From NCBI RefSeq assembly GCF_009928485.1, contig NZ_JAABNP010000015.1, positions 62,572 to 126,571 of the forward strand: a stretch of DNA of 64,000 nucleotides, read 5' to 3'. The DNA comes from Clostridium sp. C2-6-12. Its GTDB lineage: Bacteria > Bacillota > Clostridia > Clostridiales > Clostridiaceae. The notes under the pieces were generated by a model. The model saw only the letters and a program-made list of their open reading frames with translations. It was not told where the DNA came from and ran no database searches. The translations under genes were made by a program, and so were the position numbers. Shown piece after piece: positions 8,553 to 16,085 of this stretch. Within the stretch, counting starts at the first letter, position 1; every line of letters starts with the position of its first letter.

Positions 8553-8948
8553 CTACATTACTAAAGCCTTTAATTCTTGATTTTGATATATATTTCCTAT
8601 TATTGTATCTCTAGCAGTTTCTGAATATAATGGAGCAGCTCTTTGTTCTTTATGATTAACTATCCACCAACCACATTTTAAAGGTTCTACAACTCCTATT
8701 ATTTCTTCTCCTGGTACTTCAGATTTTCTGTCTATTATAAATCCCTGATATATTTCTCTTTTCTCGACATCATCTTTATTTGTATATTGAATAGGTATTA
8801 AATGTGTATTAGCTGCAGTACCTTCTAAATTTCCCTGCCTATCAAAGGATTGAATCGTTCCATCTGCCACAGCAATACTACGATTAATATCATCAACAAT
8901 TTGATTTGTTTTTTTATTATACATTTTAAACTTCAGCTTATAGCCCAT
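8553..8948 (-). CDS. YopX family protein
   Basis: 131 residues matching the YopX pattern of Gram-positive phages: a QYTNKDDVEKREIYQGFII core, a WWIV segment, and the C-terminal IIGNIYQNQEL signature. YopX was first seen in Bacillus phage SPbeta; its function is unknown. Good ribosome binding site (GGAGTGG) just before the ATG. Confidence 0.85.
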   Translation of the reverse strand: MGYKLKFKMYNKKTNQIVDDINRSIAVADGTIQSFDRQGNLEGTAANTHLIPIQYTNKDDVEKREIYQGFIIDRKSEVPGEEIIGVVEPLKCGWWIVNHKEQRAAPLYSETARDTIIGNIYQNQELKALVM

Positions 8949-8963
8949 GTTCCACTCCTTTAA

Positions 8964-9458
8964 TCAATCCATCTTGTCAAAGGCTAATGTTTTATATCCT
9001 TTTTCATCTAAAATTTTTATAAATTCATTTCTTGCTACTGTTCTTATATTGCCTTGGCCAAGATTAATCGAAATAAAATATCCTGATCCTATCCATGTTC
9101 TTTTACCACTACAAAACAAACCAGCTGCAGCTATAGCTTCTAAAACCTTTTGTTCATTCCAGTTCTTTAATATTAAGAATGTTGAATCTAAATTAGCAGT
9201 TCCACCATCATCTACACCTTCGGAAAGCTTTATAGCTTTTTCTTTAGCTTCTTTAAGATCATCTGTAAGAATTTCATATTTGTTTAAACTTTTCTTAATT
9301 TCTGTTTTTACACATTTAGAACTACTTCTCTGCTGTAAATAATTGCACTCAAAAACTCCATCTTTACCTTTACACCATGGACAATCACCATATCCACAAA
9401 GCTCAGTTTTAATTAATTTACATTTCAAGCAAATACAATCTTTTCTGCATTTAATCAT
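8964..9458 (-). CDS. Hypothetical protein with N-terminal Cys cluster
   Basis: 164 residues. The first 40 carry nine cysteines (CRKDCICLKCK, LCGYGDCPWCK, FECNY), likely binding two zinc ions. The remainder is a mixed alpha/beta domain with a KRTWIGSGYFISI strand pair. A strong AGGAGAGGAG precedes the start. It may be a zinc-dependent DNA or protein binder. No family recognised. Confidence 0.62.
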   Translation of the reverse strand: MIKCRKDCICLKCKLIKTELCGYGDCPWCKGKDGVFECNYLQQRSSSKCVKTEIKKSLNKYEILTDDLKEAKEKAIKLSEGVDDGGTANLDSTFLILKNWNEQKVLEAIAAAGLFCSGKRTWIGSGYFISINLGQGNIRTVARNEFIKILDEKGYKTLAFDKMD

Positions 9459-9476
9459 CTGGACTCTCCTCTCCTT

Positions 9477-9737
9477 CTAACATTTAAATAAACTAGTATC
9501 ATCAAATATAAATTTTTGCCTTAATCTATTCTTAAAATATATCTCTTTATTTTCTTGTGTTTTAACCTCTATATCAGCTTCATTTGCTTCATAGATACTT
9601 TTATATTCATATACATAACGTTTATAAGTTGATTGCTTTATACCTAGTAATTTATAGTTATCATTTTCACTTTTATCATATAAAAAATGGGGATTATTTT
9701 TAAAAAACTCAAATGCTAATTCTTTTTTACACAACAT
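9477..9737 (-). CDS. Small helical phage protein, possible HTH
   Basis: 86 residues, basic and helical. The LLGIKQSTYKRYVYEYK stretch could be the recognition helix of a helix-turn-helix. Starts one base after the stop of the preceding gene, with GGAG inside that gene's end, so translation is coupled. Function unknown. Confidence 0.58.
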   Translation of the reverse strand: MLCKKELAFEFFKNNPHFLYDKSENDNYKLLGIKQSTYKRYVYEYKSIYEANEADIEVKTQENKEIYFKNRLRQKFIFDDTSLFKC

Positions 9738-10040
9738 CTATGCATCTCCATTATTCTTTAAATCTTCTTTTCCAAATCGCCAAACCATTCTAGAGTTTGT
9801 ATGTACTTCTTTTAAGTACCGGCACATATCCTCTAGCCTGTCCTTTTCTTCTGTTTTTTCACCACGTTTAAGTAATTTTCTATACTCCATTCTTATATAG
9901 CTCCATCTGTTATAAGCTTGTAAGCTATCTTTCATTAATTTAAATGCACTTTTAATATCATTTTCCTGAATTATGGAGTACCTTTTTTCTATGTCATTAT
10001 ATATTTCTGCATCTTCCATATATTTATCTTCATAACTCAT
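9738..10040 (-). CDS. Hypothetical helical phage protein
   Basis: 100 residues, highly charged and helical with conserved-looking aromatic residues (YNRWSYIRMEYRKLL, RMVWRFGKEDL). It precedes the previous gene without a gap. The 115 bases upstream (10041-10155) hold a 31-codon open frame lacking an ATG/GTG/TTG start that reads NVKVTAEIEEGFKLSS, possibly a remnant. Function unknown. Confidence 0.6.
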   Translation of the reverse strand: MSYEDKYMEDAEIYNDIEKRYSIIQENDIKSAFKLMKDSLQAYNRWSYIRMEYRKLLKRGEKTEEKDRLEDMCRYLKEVHTNSRMVWRFGKEDLKNNGDA

Positions 10041-10155
10041 ATGTTTTACCTTTTAATCTATATTTTGAAGAGAGCTTAAAGCCCTCTTCTATTTCTGCAG
10101 TAACCTTAACATTAAATTGTGTAATCCCTTAATGCTCCGTCTAGTCCTGCAGGTC

Positions 10156-11121
10156 TTATAATCTTTCTGTCATCATATTAATTAATGATTTACATGCATC
10201 AGCATATTTTTGAGCCTCTTGTGGATCAACTTCTTTAATATTACTCACATCCTCTAAAAGAGATTTAAACCCAGCTACCAAACTATCAAAATGAACTCTA
10301 TATTTAACTATATTTTCATTATGTTTAGCACTATTCTTTTCTAAATCTTTCACCCTATTTTCTGCCTCTTCTTTTTGGCTTATTAAGGCTTCAATTTCTT
10401 TTTTATGTGCTTCTTCAAGCTCTTTTATTTTCTCTTCATCAACTTCAATTCCAGCTGTAATAACATCAATGGGCTTTTCTTCAAGCTCTTTAATTTTTAC
10501 CTGGTATTCCTCAACTTCTCTTCTTGCTGCAGCTGTTTCCTCTTCTTTTTTATTTAAATTTTCTAGAAGTTTATTAGCCTCTTCTTTCAATTCCTTTGCT
10601 ACTTTTTCATTCTTTTTAGCAGCTTCTTTTAACTTATCCTGTTCAGCCTTAGACTTACCTTTAAAGTCCTCCAGTTCCTTTCGTAAAGCTTCTTTTTCAC
10701 TCTTAGCCTTATTTAATTCATCAATAGCCTTTTTAAGTTCCCTGGTACTCATATCCTCAACTTTATTTTCTTCAATGAATTTTTCTCGTTCTTTATCATC
10801 ATGTATTCCTAGCAAAGTAAGTGCTTGCGTATAGCCTAATTCTCCAATCGCTTGGCTTTTTGCATTACCTAAAAGGTTCATTTGTTCATCTGAATACTTC
10901 TCAAATATTTTCATAAGATTATTGGCTGTTGATTTTGAATAATCAACTTTTTCCTCTAGCCATTTTCCCCACTCTCCATGACTTACCAATGATTTCGCCT
11001 CTACAAGCTTTCTCCCTATCTCAATACTGTTATTTAGAACCTGTATTCTAGTTTGCTCTTTTATATGATTAATTTCAGCTGCTATTAAATCCGGTGTTCT
11101 ACTAATCGATATTTCATTCAT
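10156..11121 (-). CDS. DUF3102 coiled-coil protein
   Basis: 321 residues. The N-terminal 110 match DUF3102: TPDLIAAEINHIKEQ, then NSIEIGRKLVEAKSLV.HGEWGKWLEEKVDYSKSTANNLMK, a ParB-N-like or HTH-like module found in phage and plasmid proteins. Residues about 115-280 form a long Lys/Glu coiled coil. The C-terminus is helical. It starts at the end of the PcfJ gene and probably belongs to the replication or partition group. Exact role unknown. Confidence 0.82.
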   Translation of the reverse strand: MNEISISRTPDLIAAEINHIKEQTRIQVLNNSIEIGRKLVEAKSLVSHGEWGKWLEEKVDYSKSTANNLMKIFEKYSDEQMNLLGNAKSQAIGELGYTQALTLLGIHDDKEREKFIEENKVEDMSTRELKKAIDELNKAKSEKEALRKELEDFKGKSKAEQDKLKEAAKKNEKVAKELKEEANKLLENLNKKEEETAAARREVEEYQVKIKELEEKPIDVITAGIEVDEEKIKELEEAHKKEIEALISQKEEAENRVKDLEKNSAKHNENIVKYRVHFDSLVAGFKSLLEDVSNIKEVDPQEAQKYADACKSLINMMTERL

Positions 11122-12618
11122 TTATGCTACTCCTTTTCTTCTACTTTTTTTCAATACTTCTTTTTCAAACTTTTCTATGAATATCTTTACCTCTTCCTCA
11201 GGAGATTTATTTCTATATCCTCTTACTTGCATTATTTTTTTCTCTTTTATCTCAACTGTATAATAAGGCTTGTCTTTCTCTTCAATTTTTCTTATTACAA
11301 AAATATTAGTTTCAGCATTTGCATACCTTTTAGCATATCCTCCAACACAATGTACTAATTTTTCTCCTTCAGCAATAAGTTCTTTCTGGGAAACTGCAGG
11401 TCTTATTAATAATCCATTATATTCAAACATAAACTTTTCCAATGTTTTTGCTCTATCACTTATTTTTTTATTCAATTCTTCATCTACTTTATATCTAACT
11501 TGCTTTATTGTTTCTTGATGGGCCTTATACAAATCTTTAGGATACAATATACTATCATTATTGAGATCAAGCCCTAATGTTTTACAATCAGCCATGTAAT
11601 CTCTCCATGTTGTTGATATATTCTCTCTACTATGAAAATGCTTCCCAAAGCTCTTATGCTGTTTCTCTATATAATTAGCAGCCTTTCTCAAAGGAATTTT
11701 CTTCGCAATATTTATAAGTTCATCTAAACTATATATATTTTCTGTATATCTTGTTTTAATAAATGCCACTTCTTTAACTGATAGCCTAGGCTTATATTTT
11801 TTAGATAATTGGTATAATTTTAAGAAAGCTGGAGTTATAACTATTTCTGCTTCTTTAATCTCTTTTAGTTCACCTCTAGTAATCTTTAACATTTCCCAAA
11901 TTGTTTCTCCTCTCCAATTAATGGCTCCATATGTTTTGTTGTAATCATATGCCTTACTAGCTACAATATCACCAAGTCCAATTTTGCTTAAAGATTCAAT
12001 CAATGGGTATTTTCTGTATAAATCTAGCCATCTAACTATACTTACCTTAGATGAATTATGTGCATTATATTGATATATTGTCCCCTCAACGGTTTCTTTT
12101 AAATTTTCTTTCGAAAAATGTAATCCCTTATTGGCTAGCCATCCAACATTGAAATCATAAATACCAACTGTTGAACGTGCTCCCGAGTAGTATGATTCCT
12201 TGTACATTTTTGCCTCATCTTTATCAAATGTATATACTGCATTTAATTTATACTCTATTTGGGGATGTTTATAATTCATATAATTTTTAGTGACATATAA
12301 ACCTTGGCAAATTATCGTATCCGGATTGTCCTTAGACTTCTCAAACCAATATACACATGTGTCCAGCATCAATTTCTTTTTTCCAAACTTCGCATTTTTC
12401 TCAATTAATTTTGCACTACATTTAGGACATATTGTTTTTCTATTATGATCTACATGATTAACTTCAAATTCATATCCACAGGCAGAACAATAAGCTTCAA
12501 CTTTATATCCCTGATTATTTACAAATAAATATTCTTCATCTTTAAATATTTTATTTACGAATTTCTCTAGTTTAAAATCATCTGCAGGATCTGAAAGATT
12601 ACTAAAAAGAACACTCAT
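11122..12618 (-). CDS. PcfJ-like protein
   Basis: 498 residues. N-terminal zinc ribbon (YCSACGYEF, then CPKCSAKL at residues about 45-75), a long helical middle, and the PcfJ-type C-terminal core LVHCVGGYAKRYANAETNIFVIR with YYTVEI and a final lysine-rich tail. PcfJ was named from enterococcal conjugative plasmid pCF10, and similar proteins are frequent in phages, usually beside PcfK. Its biochemical role is not established. The next gene upstream is the PcfK/AcrIIA9-like protein, one base away. Confidence 0.85.
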   Translation of the reverse strand: MSVLFSNLSDPADDFKLEKFVNKIFKDEEYLFVNNQGYKVEAYCSACGYEFEVNHVDHNRKTICPKCSAKLIEKNAKFGKKKLMLDTCVYWFEKSKDNPDTIICQGLYVTKNYMNYKHPQIEYKLNAVYTFDKDEAKMYKESYYSGARSTVGIYDFNVGWLANKGLHFSKENLKETVEGTIYQYNAHNSSKVSIVRWLDLYRKYPLIESLSKIGLGDIVASKAYDYNKTYGAINWRGETIWEMLKITRGELKEIKEAEIVITPAFLKLYQLSKKYKPRLSVKEVAFIKTRYTENIYSLDELINIAKKIPLRKAANYIEKQHKSFGKHFHSRENISTTWRDYMADCKTLGLDLNNDSILYPKDLYKAHQETIKQVRYKVDEELNKKISDRAKTLEKFMFEYNGLLIRPAVSQKELIAEGEKLVHCVGGYAKRYANAETNIFVIRKIEEKDKPYYTVEIKEKKIMQVRGYRNKSPEEEVKIFIEKFEKEVLKKSRRKGVA

Positions 12619-12619
12619 T

Positions 12620-13027
12620 TTAAAGACCTCCTAAGATATCATCTAGATTTACATCAAAACTTACATCTTTTTTATTTACCTCTTCACTCTTAATATCATT
12701 AGTTTCTTTTATTTCATTGACTTCAACTTCTAAAATCTTATCTTGCACTGCTTCAAAGCTGAAATATTTCATAATTATTTTAAATCCCTCTGCAGGAGCT
12801 ATAGCCACACACTGTGTACCTGTTTTTTTCTTAACTTTAGCCAATGCCTCTTTTTGCATTTCCTCTAAACTTTTTAGTATTGTTTTTCCTTCCTGAAGAA
12901 TACCTGCAGCTGCATCTTTGTTTATCTCTATTTGCTTCAATAAAAAATCTCCTATAACTTGTACAGCTTCATTGTCTTTATTAGCTTCCATTTCAGCTTT
13001 AATTTTCTCAATTGCCTTTTCTATCAT
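12620..13027 (-). CDS. PcfK / AcrIIA9-like protein (candidate Cas9 inhibitor)
   Basis: 135 residues with the pattern of the PcfK-like family that includes the Cas9 inhibitor AcrIIA9: EKAIEKIKAEM start, VQVIGDFLLKQIE, then GKTILKSLEEMQKEALAKVKKK, GFKIIMKYFSF and a C-terminal VNLDDILGGL. Members of this family occur beside PcfJ, as here. AcrIIA9 homologs have been shown by others to block type II-A Cas9, but not every family member need do so. The evidence is remembered family pattern, not a search. Good ribosome binding site (GAGGGAG). Confidence 0.68.
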   Translation of the reverse strand: MIEKAIEKIKAEMEANKDNEAVQVIGDFLLKQIEINKDAAAGILQEGKTILKSLEEMQKEALAKVKKKTGTQCVAIAPAEGFKIIMKYFSFEAVQDKILEVEVNEIKETNDIKSEEVNKKDVSFDVNLDDILGGL

Positions 13028-13073
13028 TTTTAGATTTCTCCCTCCATATCTCCAAGCGATTGGAAATAATAAT

Positions 13074-13250
13074 TTAATAATTTTTACTTGAATATGAACA
13101 TCTTTTTAATTTTTTATTTATCTTTTGCCTATTATCCATGCAGTGATCAAGAGCAGCTCTTTCCGCTTGCCTCTTCAATTCTCTCTTTTTTGATATATCT
13201 TTAATTGTTTTTTCTGCCAGTTCACGAGGTGTCATATCGCTAATATTCAT
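13074..13250 (-). CDS. Small basic phage protein
   Basis: 58 residues, MNISDMTPRELAEKTIKD start, rich in Lys and Arg, helical, ending in a Ser/Tyr/Lys tail. Preceded by AAGGTG. It lies between the VRR-NUC nuclease and the AcrIIA9-like gene. The charge suggests nucleic acid binding. No family recognised. Confidence 0.5.
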   Translation of the reverse strand: MNISDMTPRELAEKTIKDISKKRELKRQAERAALDHCMDNRQKINKKLKRCSYSSKNY

Positions 13251-13263
13251 TTAATACACCTTC

Positions 13264-13656
13264 TTAACTTATAGATTTAATTACCTGTGTTTTGGGTTGC
13301 TCTAAATAATTTTCTATTACTTCTGAAGCTTCTATCCACCCATAACAAACCTTAACAAAATAGCCTTGAAATTTTAAATCTTCTATCCACTTTAATTGAT
13401 GTTCTTTAGGCTTATTTTTACCAACCTTTAGTTCTATATATAAACCGAAATATTCTCCCCTTGCCACTGGAAGTACCAAATCTGGAACTCCTGCTTTTAC
13501 ACCTTCTTTTCTCAAAGATGCTGCTTCTCTCTTTTCACGCTTTCCTCCATTGGGTACATGAAAAAGTAACTCTAATTCAGGATATTTTTGTCTTGCTACT
13601 CCAGCCCACTGAAATAGAAATTTTTGTTCTTGTGCTTCTGTCAAAACTTCATTCAC
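13264..13656 (-). CDS. VRR-NUC domain nuclease
   Basis: 130-residue restriction-type fold nuclease. Visible motifs: TEAQEQKFLFQW helix, the VPNGG turn, GVKAGVPDLVLPVA (PD of the PD-(D/E)XK core) and LYIELKVGKNKP (ExK), with QLKWIEDLKFQGYFVKVCYG following. Stand-alone VRR-NUC proteins are common in phage replication modules and may resolve branched DNA. The GTG at 13656 is chosen because it overlaps the upstream stop as GTGA; a TTG at 13698 is also in frame. Confidence 0.88.
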   Translation of the reverse strand: MNEVLTEAQEQKFLFQWAGVARQKYPELELLFHVPNGGKREKREAASLRKEGVKAGVPDLVLPVARGEYFGLYIELKVGKNKPKEHQLKWIEDLKFQGYFVKVCYGWIEASEVIENYLEQPKTQVIKSIS

Positions 13657-14498
13657 TCCTTTTTCTTCATTCTCACGTAAATATATACTCCTGGACAATC
13701 ATCACTATAAAAAGCACTGAAATCTTTATAAATACAATCAGGATTATCTTTTTCAAATATTTCCTTAAATGCATCTTGATTTTTTAATAATTTTAAAGCC
13801 CTTCTCTTAGTGAATCCTGTTCTGCTTTCTGTAACTTTAGGTTTTTTTAGATTTCTTGAAGCACTCCATCTGTCTTTACCTTGATTAGCTATATATTTTC
13901 CTACTCCAGTTAATTCAAAATCATCTGGTTGTAATCTCTTACTATTAGCCCATCCATGAGTCCATAACTTTTCTGCTTCATTTCTATCCATTTTGTTAAT
14001 AATTAAATGATGATGTATTCTAACTTTTTTACTTTTTCCAGGATCATTTTCATACCCTATAGAATAAATATATTTAAGTTCATCTAGTCCATTTTTCTTC
14101 CTGTACCTTTTTAATCTTCTTATATAATTTTGCATATCTTTTCTTGCTGCAGTTTCATCTGGTAAATATCCATCTTTATATGAAACTGTAATAAATAAAT
14201 CCTCTTCTCCAAAATTAGCATTTACTAATCTAACTGCCTTCTTTTGTGAATTTTTATGATTTAACTTTTTTTGAGATTCTTTACTTTCTTCTCTATCTTT
14301 TCTCCTAGGAATATCATGCTTACATTTCCAAACTGGATATAATTCCAATTCAACAATTTTCCCACTAACTATTCTTCTTCTTACATAAACAACATTATTG
14401 TTCATTCTAAGATCTTCTATTTTTTCTTCTCTTAATTCTTCTTTAAGTAACTTATTAAATATTTTTTCATAATCATAATCTCTATGTCTCTTTTTCAT
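13653..14498 (-). CDS. HUH-type replication-associated (Rep-like) protein
   Basis: 281 residues resembling rolling-circle Rep proteins of the ORF2/G2P kind. Three motifs appear in order: DLFITVSYKD (motif 1), RIHHHLIIN (the His-U-His metal site) and GVGKYIANQGKDRW (motif 3 with a single candidate nicking Tyr). The N-terminus is a basic helical extension of about 80 residues. It would nick one strand to start replication or transfer. It overlaps the VRR-NUC gene by 4 bases, suggesting the two work together. Activity is inferred from motifs. Confidence 0.72.
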   Translation of the reverse strand: MKKRHRDYDYEKIFNKLLKEELREEKIEDLRMNNNVVYVRRRIVSGKIVELELYPVWKCKHDIPRRKDREESKESQKKLNHKNSQKKAVRLVNANFGEEDLFITVSYKDGYLPDETAARKDMQNYIRRLKRYRKKNGLDELKYIYSIGYENDPGKSKKVRIHHHLIINKMDRNEAEKLWTHGWANSKRLQPDDFELTGVGKYIANQGKDRWSASRNLKKPKVTESRTGFTKRRALKLLKNQDAFKEIFEKDNPDCIYKDFSAFYSDDCPGVYIYVRMKKKE

Positions 14499-14582
14499 AT
14501 GTCTACCTCATTATTAATATGTGGTTGAATTATTAATACCCATTACAAGCCCGTATAACGGCTCTAAAAACCGTTTAAAAAA

Positions 14583-14611
14583 TTGACATAATACCTATAT
14601 AAGACTATAAT
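14583..14611 (+). promoter_or_regulatory. Consensus sigma-A promoter for a short RNA
   Basis: TTGACA, exactly 17 bases, TATAAT. It points to plus although all surrounding genes are on minus, and no gene follows it within 700 bases on plus. Confidence 0.85.
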
Positions 14612-14617
14612 TATGTT

Positions 14618-14681
14618 AAGTTGATTTCTTATTTTAGGTATTAGAGAAAGTGTTTCAGTGCAAATGAAACACTTTCTTTTT
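14618..14681 (+). ncRNA. Predicted prophage small RNA, about 64 nt
   Basis: Start inferred about 7 bases after the consensus -10 box; end at the terminator T-run. The transcript has no usable reading frame: the only ATG is followed by a stop two codons later. The first 27 nt are unstructured and U-rich, the rest is a 12-bp hairpin. It lies upstream of, and antisense to the leader of, the Rep-like gene (start 14498), so it could act on that mRNA or on a remote target. Existence is inferred from promoter plus terminator. Confidence 0.62.
14645..14681 (+). terminator. Terminator of the predicted small RNA
   Basis: Perfect 12-bp stem AGAAAGTGTTTC / GAAACACTTTCT with 9-base loop, followed by TTTT on plus. 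The minus strand has no T-run after the stem. Confidence 0.85.
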
Positions 14682-14703
14682 ATGTCATTATTGTTAAAAT
14701 ATT

Positions 14704-14856
14704 TCATTTTCCTTTTTCCTGTCTTTGCTGCTTGTCCTTATTATTCGGATTACTTCTCTTAGCAATGCACCAGGGGCAAATATACCCTTTAGGATGTATT
14801 GTTTTCTTTACACTTACATTCCAATGTAATTTACATTCGATACACTTTATCGTCAT
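14704..14856 (-). CDS. Small zinc-ribbon phage protein
   Basis: 50 residues. CIECKLHW and YICPWCIAK form a four-cysteine zinc knuckle; the tail is Lys/Gln-rich. AGGAAGTGAT precedes the ATG. It lies upstream of the Rep-like gene on the same strand. Likely a small nucleic acid binding protein, not assignable further. Confidence 0.6.
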   Translation of the reverse strand: MTIKCIECKLHWNVSVKKTIHPKGYICPWCIAKRSNPNNKDKQQRQEKGK

Positions 14857-14868
14857 AGTAATCACTTC

Positions 14869-15111
14869 CTATTTGAAAATGCTAATCATAAAAATTATGG
14901 CTTGAATTATAAATGCCAATGCAAGTGAATATTTTATAATTGAAACATCATCCTTTCTCTTTTCTTTAAGATAATATATAGCTGCCTCTAGAGCTGTTGC
15001 ATCTTGTTTAAATATTTCATCTGACTTTTCACAGCTACACATATGATCTGCTTCAATTTTTAAAGATTCTAATTGGCTAATAACATCTTTTTTACTCATA
15101 CGTTTAATCAT
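14869..15111 (-). CDS. Small membrane protein with coiled N-terminus
   Basis: 80 residues: a charged helical N-terminal domain (KKDVISQLESLKIEADHM) with CSC near residue 30, then one transmembrane helix at the C-terminus (about residues 58-79). Tail-anchored topology. Starts 4 bases after the AbrB gene stop; an in-frame ATG at 15099 is possible too. Function unknown. Confidence 0.6.
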   Translation of the reverse strand: MIKRMSKKDVISQLESLKIEADHMCSCEKSDEIFKQDATALEAAIYYLKEKRKDDVSIIKYSLALAFIIQAIIFMISIFK

Positions 15112-15114
15112 AAG

Positions 15115-15357
15115 TTACCTGCTTTTCATCTCAGCTAAGCAATTCTTACAAATATTTTTTCCTTTGTAATTAATTACGTCTCTTGCATCACCGCAGAAAA
15201 TACATGCAGGTTGATACTTCTTTAAAATGATTTGTTCACCCTCTACATAAATTTCTAATGCATCCTTTTCGGCAACGTCTAATGTTCTTCTAAGCTCTAT
15301 TGGAAGAACAATTCTTCCTAGTTCATCTACTTTTCTTACTACTCCTGTTGATTTCAT
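15115..15357 (-). CDS. AbrB/SpoVT-like transition regulator with zinc finger
   Basis: 80 residues. N-terminal swapped-hairpin AbrB fold (GVVRKVDELGRIVLPIELRR, residues 4-23) followed by a C-terminal CIFCG...NICKNCL zinc finger, the layout of phage and host AbrB-type proteins in clostridia. It should bind AT-rich DNA as a multimer, regulating early genes or interacting with the host sporulation network. Divergent from the DUF2513 gene, with an inverted repeat between them. Confidence 0.88.
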   Translation of the reverse strand: MKSTGVVRKVDELGRIVLPIELRRTLDVAEKDALEIYVEGEQIILKKYQPACIFCGDARDVINYKGKNICKNCLAEMKSR

Positions 15358-15392
15358 ATTTTATTCTCCTCTCAAATTTTGATATTTTAACT

Positions 15393-15423
15393 TTCAACAT
15401 ATGGTAAAATTATGTTGAAAGGG
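15393..15423. promoter_or_regulatory. Perfect 11-bp inverted repeat (operator or RNA hairpin)
   Basis: CTTTCAACATA, 9 bases, TATGTTGAAAG. The right arm runs into the GAAAGGGGG ribosome binding site of the DUF2513 gene. As DNA it is a good operator for the divergent pair; as RNA it would hide part of the ribosome binding site. Confidence 0.65.
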
Positions 15424-15433
15424 GGTGTCTATT

Positions 15434-15859
15434 ATGAAATTAAATCCTGATTGTATTAGAGATATTTTACTTACTGTTGAAGATACTACTTCTCCTTCAT
15501 CTGTAATGGCTTATAGACCTTCTGAAAATATCTATGAATCTCTTTTGGATGACGAAGCAAGTATTACTCCAAAAATTGAGCATAAGAGATTAAAACCATA
15601 CACTGATGAAGAAATTCAATATCATATTAATCAATGTGAATTATCTGGATTTTTTACTGAAATAAGTTGGTTTTGTGGCAATAGTTGTTTTATTCAAGAT
15701 TTATCTCCTCTTGGCCATCAATTCTTAGCTGATATCCGCACAGATACTAATTGGAATAAAACCAAAGATATTGCCAAAAAAGTAGGTTCTTCATCTCTAA
15801 GCACTTTGAAAGATATTTCTGCACAAGTTATAGCAGAAGTTATTAAAACAACTTTCTAA
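15434..15859 (+). CDS. DUF2513 domain protein
   Basis: 141 residues beginning MKLNPDCIRDILLTVEDTT, the diagnostic start of DUF2513, with the family's YTDEEIQYHINQCELSGFF and LSPLGHQFLADIR segments; fold expected to be winged-helix-like. The ATG at 15434 is placed ideally after AAAGGGGG; an in-frame GTG at 15425 overlaps that site. It is the only early gene on plus besides the repressor and integrase, so it may be expressed in the lysogen. Its 3' end overlaps the convergent membrane gene by 17 bases. Confidence 0.85.
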   Translation: MKLNPDCIRDILLTVEDTTSPSSVMAYRPSENIYESLLDDEASITPKIEHKRLKPYTDEEIQYHINQCELSGFFTEISWFCGNSCFIQDLSPLGHQFLADIRTDTNWNKTKDIAKKVGSSSLSTLKDISAQVIAEVIKTTF

Positions 15860-16049
15860 TGTATTTTTTAATGTCACTGATTGTATTTTTCACAGCCCAA
15901 TCAGTGGCTTCTTCAAGTTCTTCTTCTGTTGGCTTTATATTATTTATTTCCATATAATGAATTGCTCCACATAGTCCATGAAAATAAGTAAACCATTTAA
16001 CTAATGCTAATCCTATAACTCCTGACATTATTAAAAATAATATAATCAT
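15843..16049 (-). CDS. Small membrane protein
   Basis: 68 residues: N-terminal transmembrane helix (MIILFLIMSGVIGLALVKWF), then an acidic soluble tail with a PTEEELEEATDWAVK helix. The ATG at 16049 follows GGGAGGAAGG. Converges with the DUF2513 gene. Function unknown. Confidence 0.6.
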   Translation of the reverse strand: MIILFLIMSGVIGLALVKWFTYFHGLCGAIHYMEINNIKPTEEELEEATDWAVKNTISDIKKYIRKLF

Positions 16050-16085
16050 CCTTCCTCCCAAAAAACTCTTCCTAATTTTTCACTT

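Noticed and set aside
10469..10834. 121-codon plus-strand frame rich in Ser and Phe
   Set aside because: Mirror of the Lys/Glu coiled coil of the DUF3102 gene; composition is what antisense of AAA/GAA codons gives.
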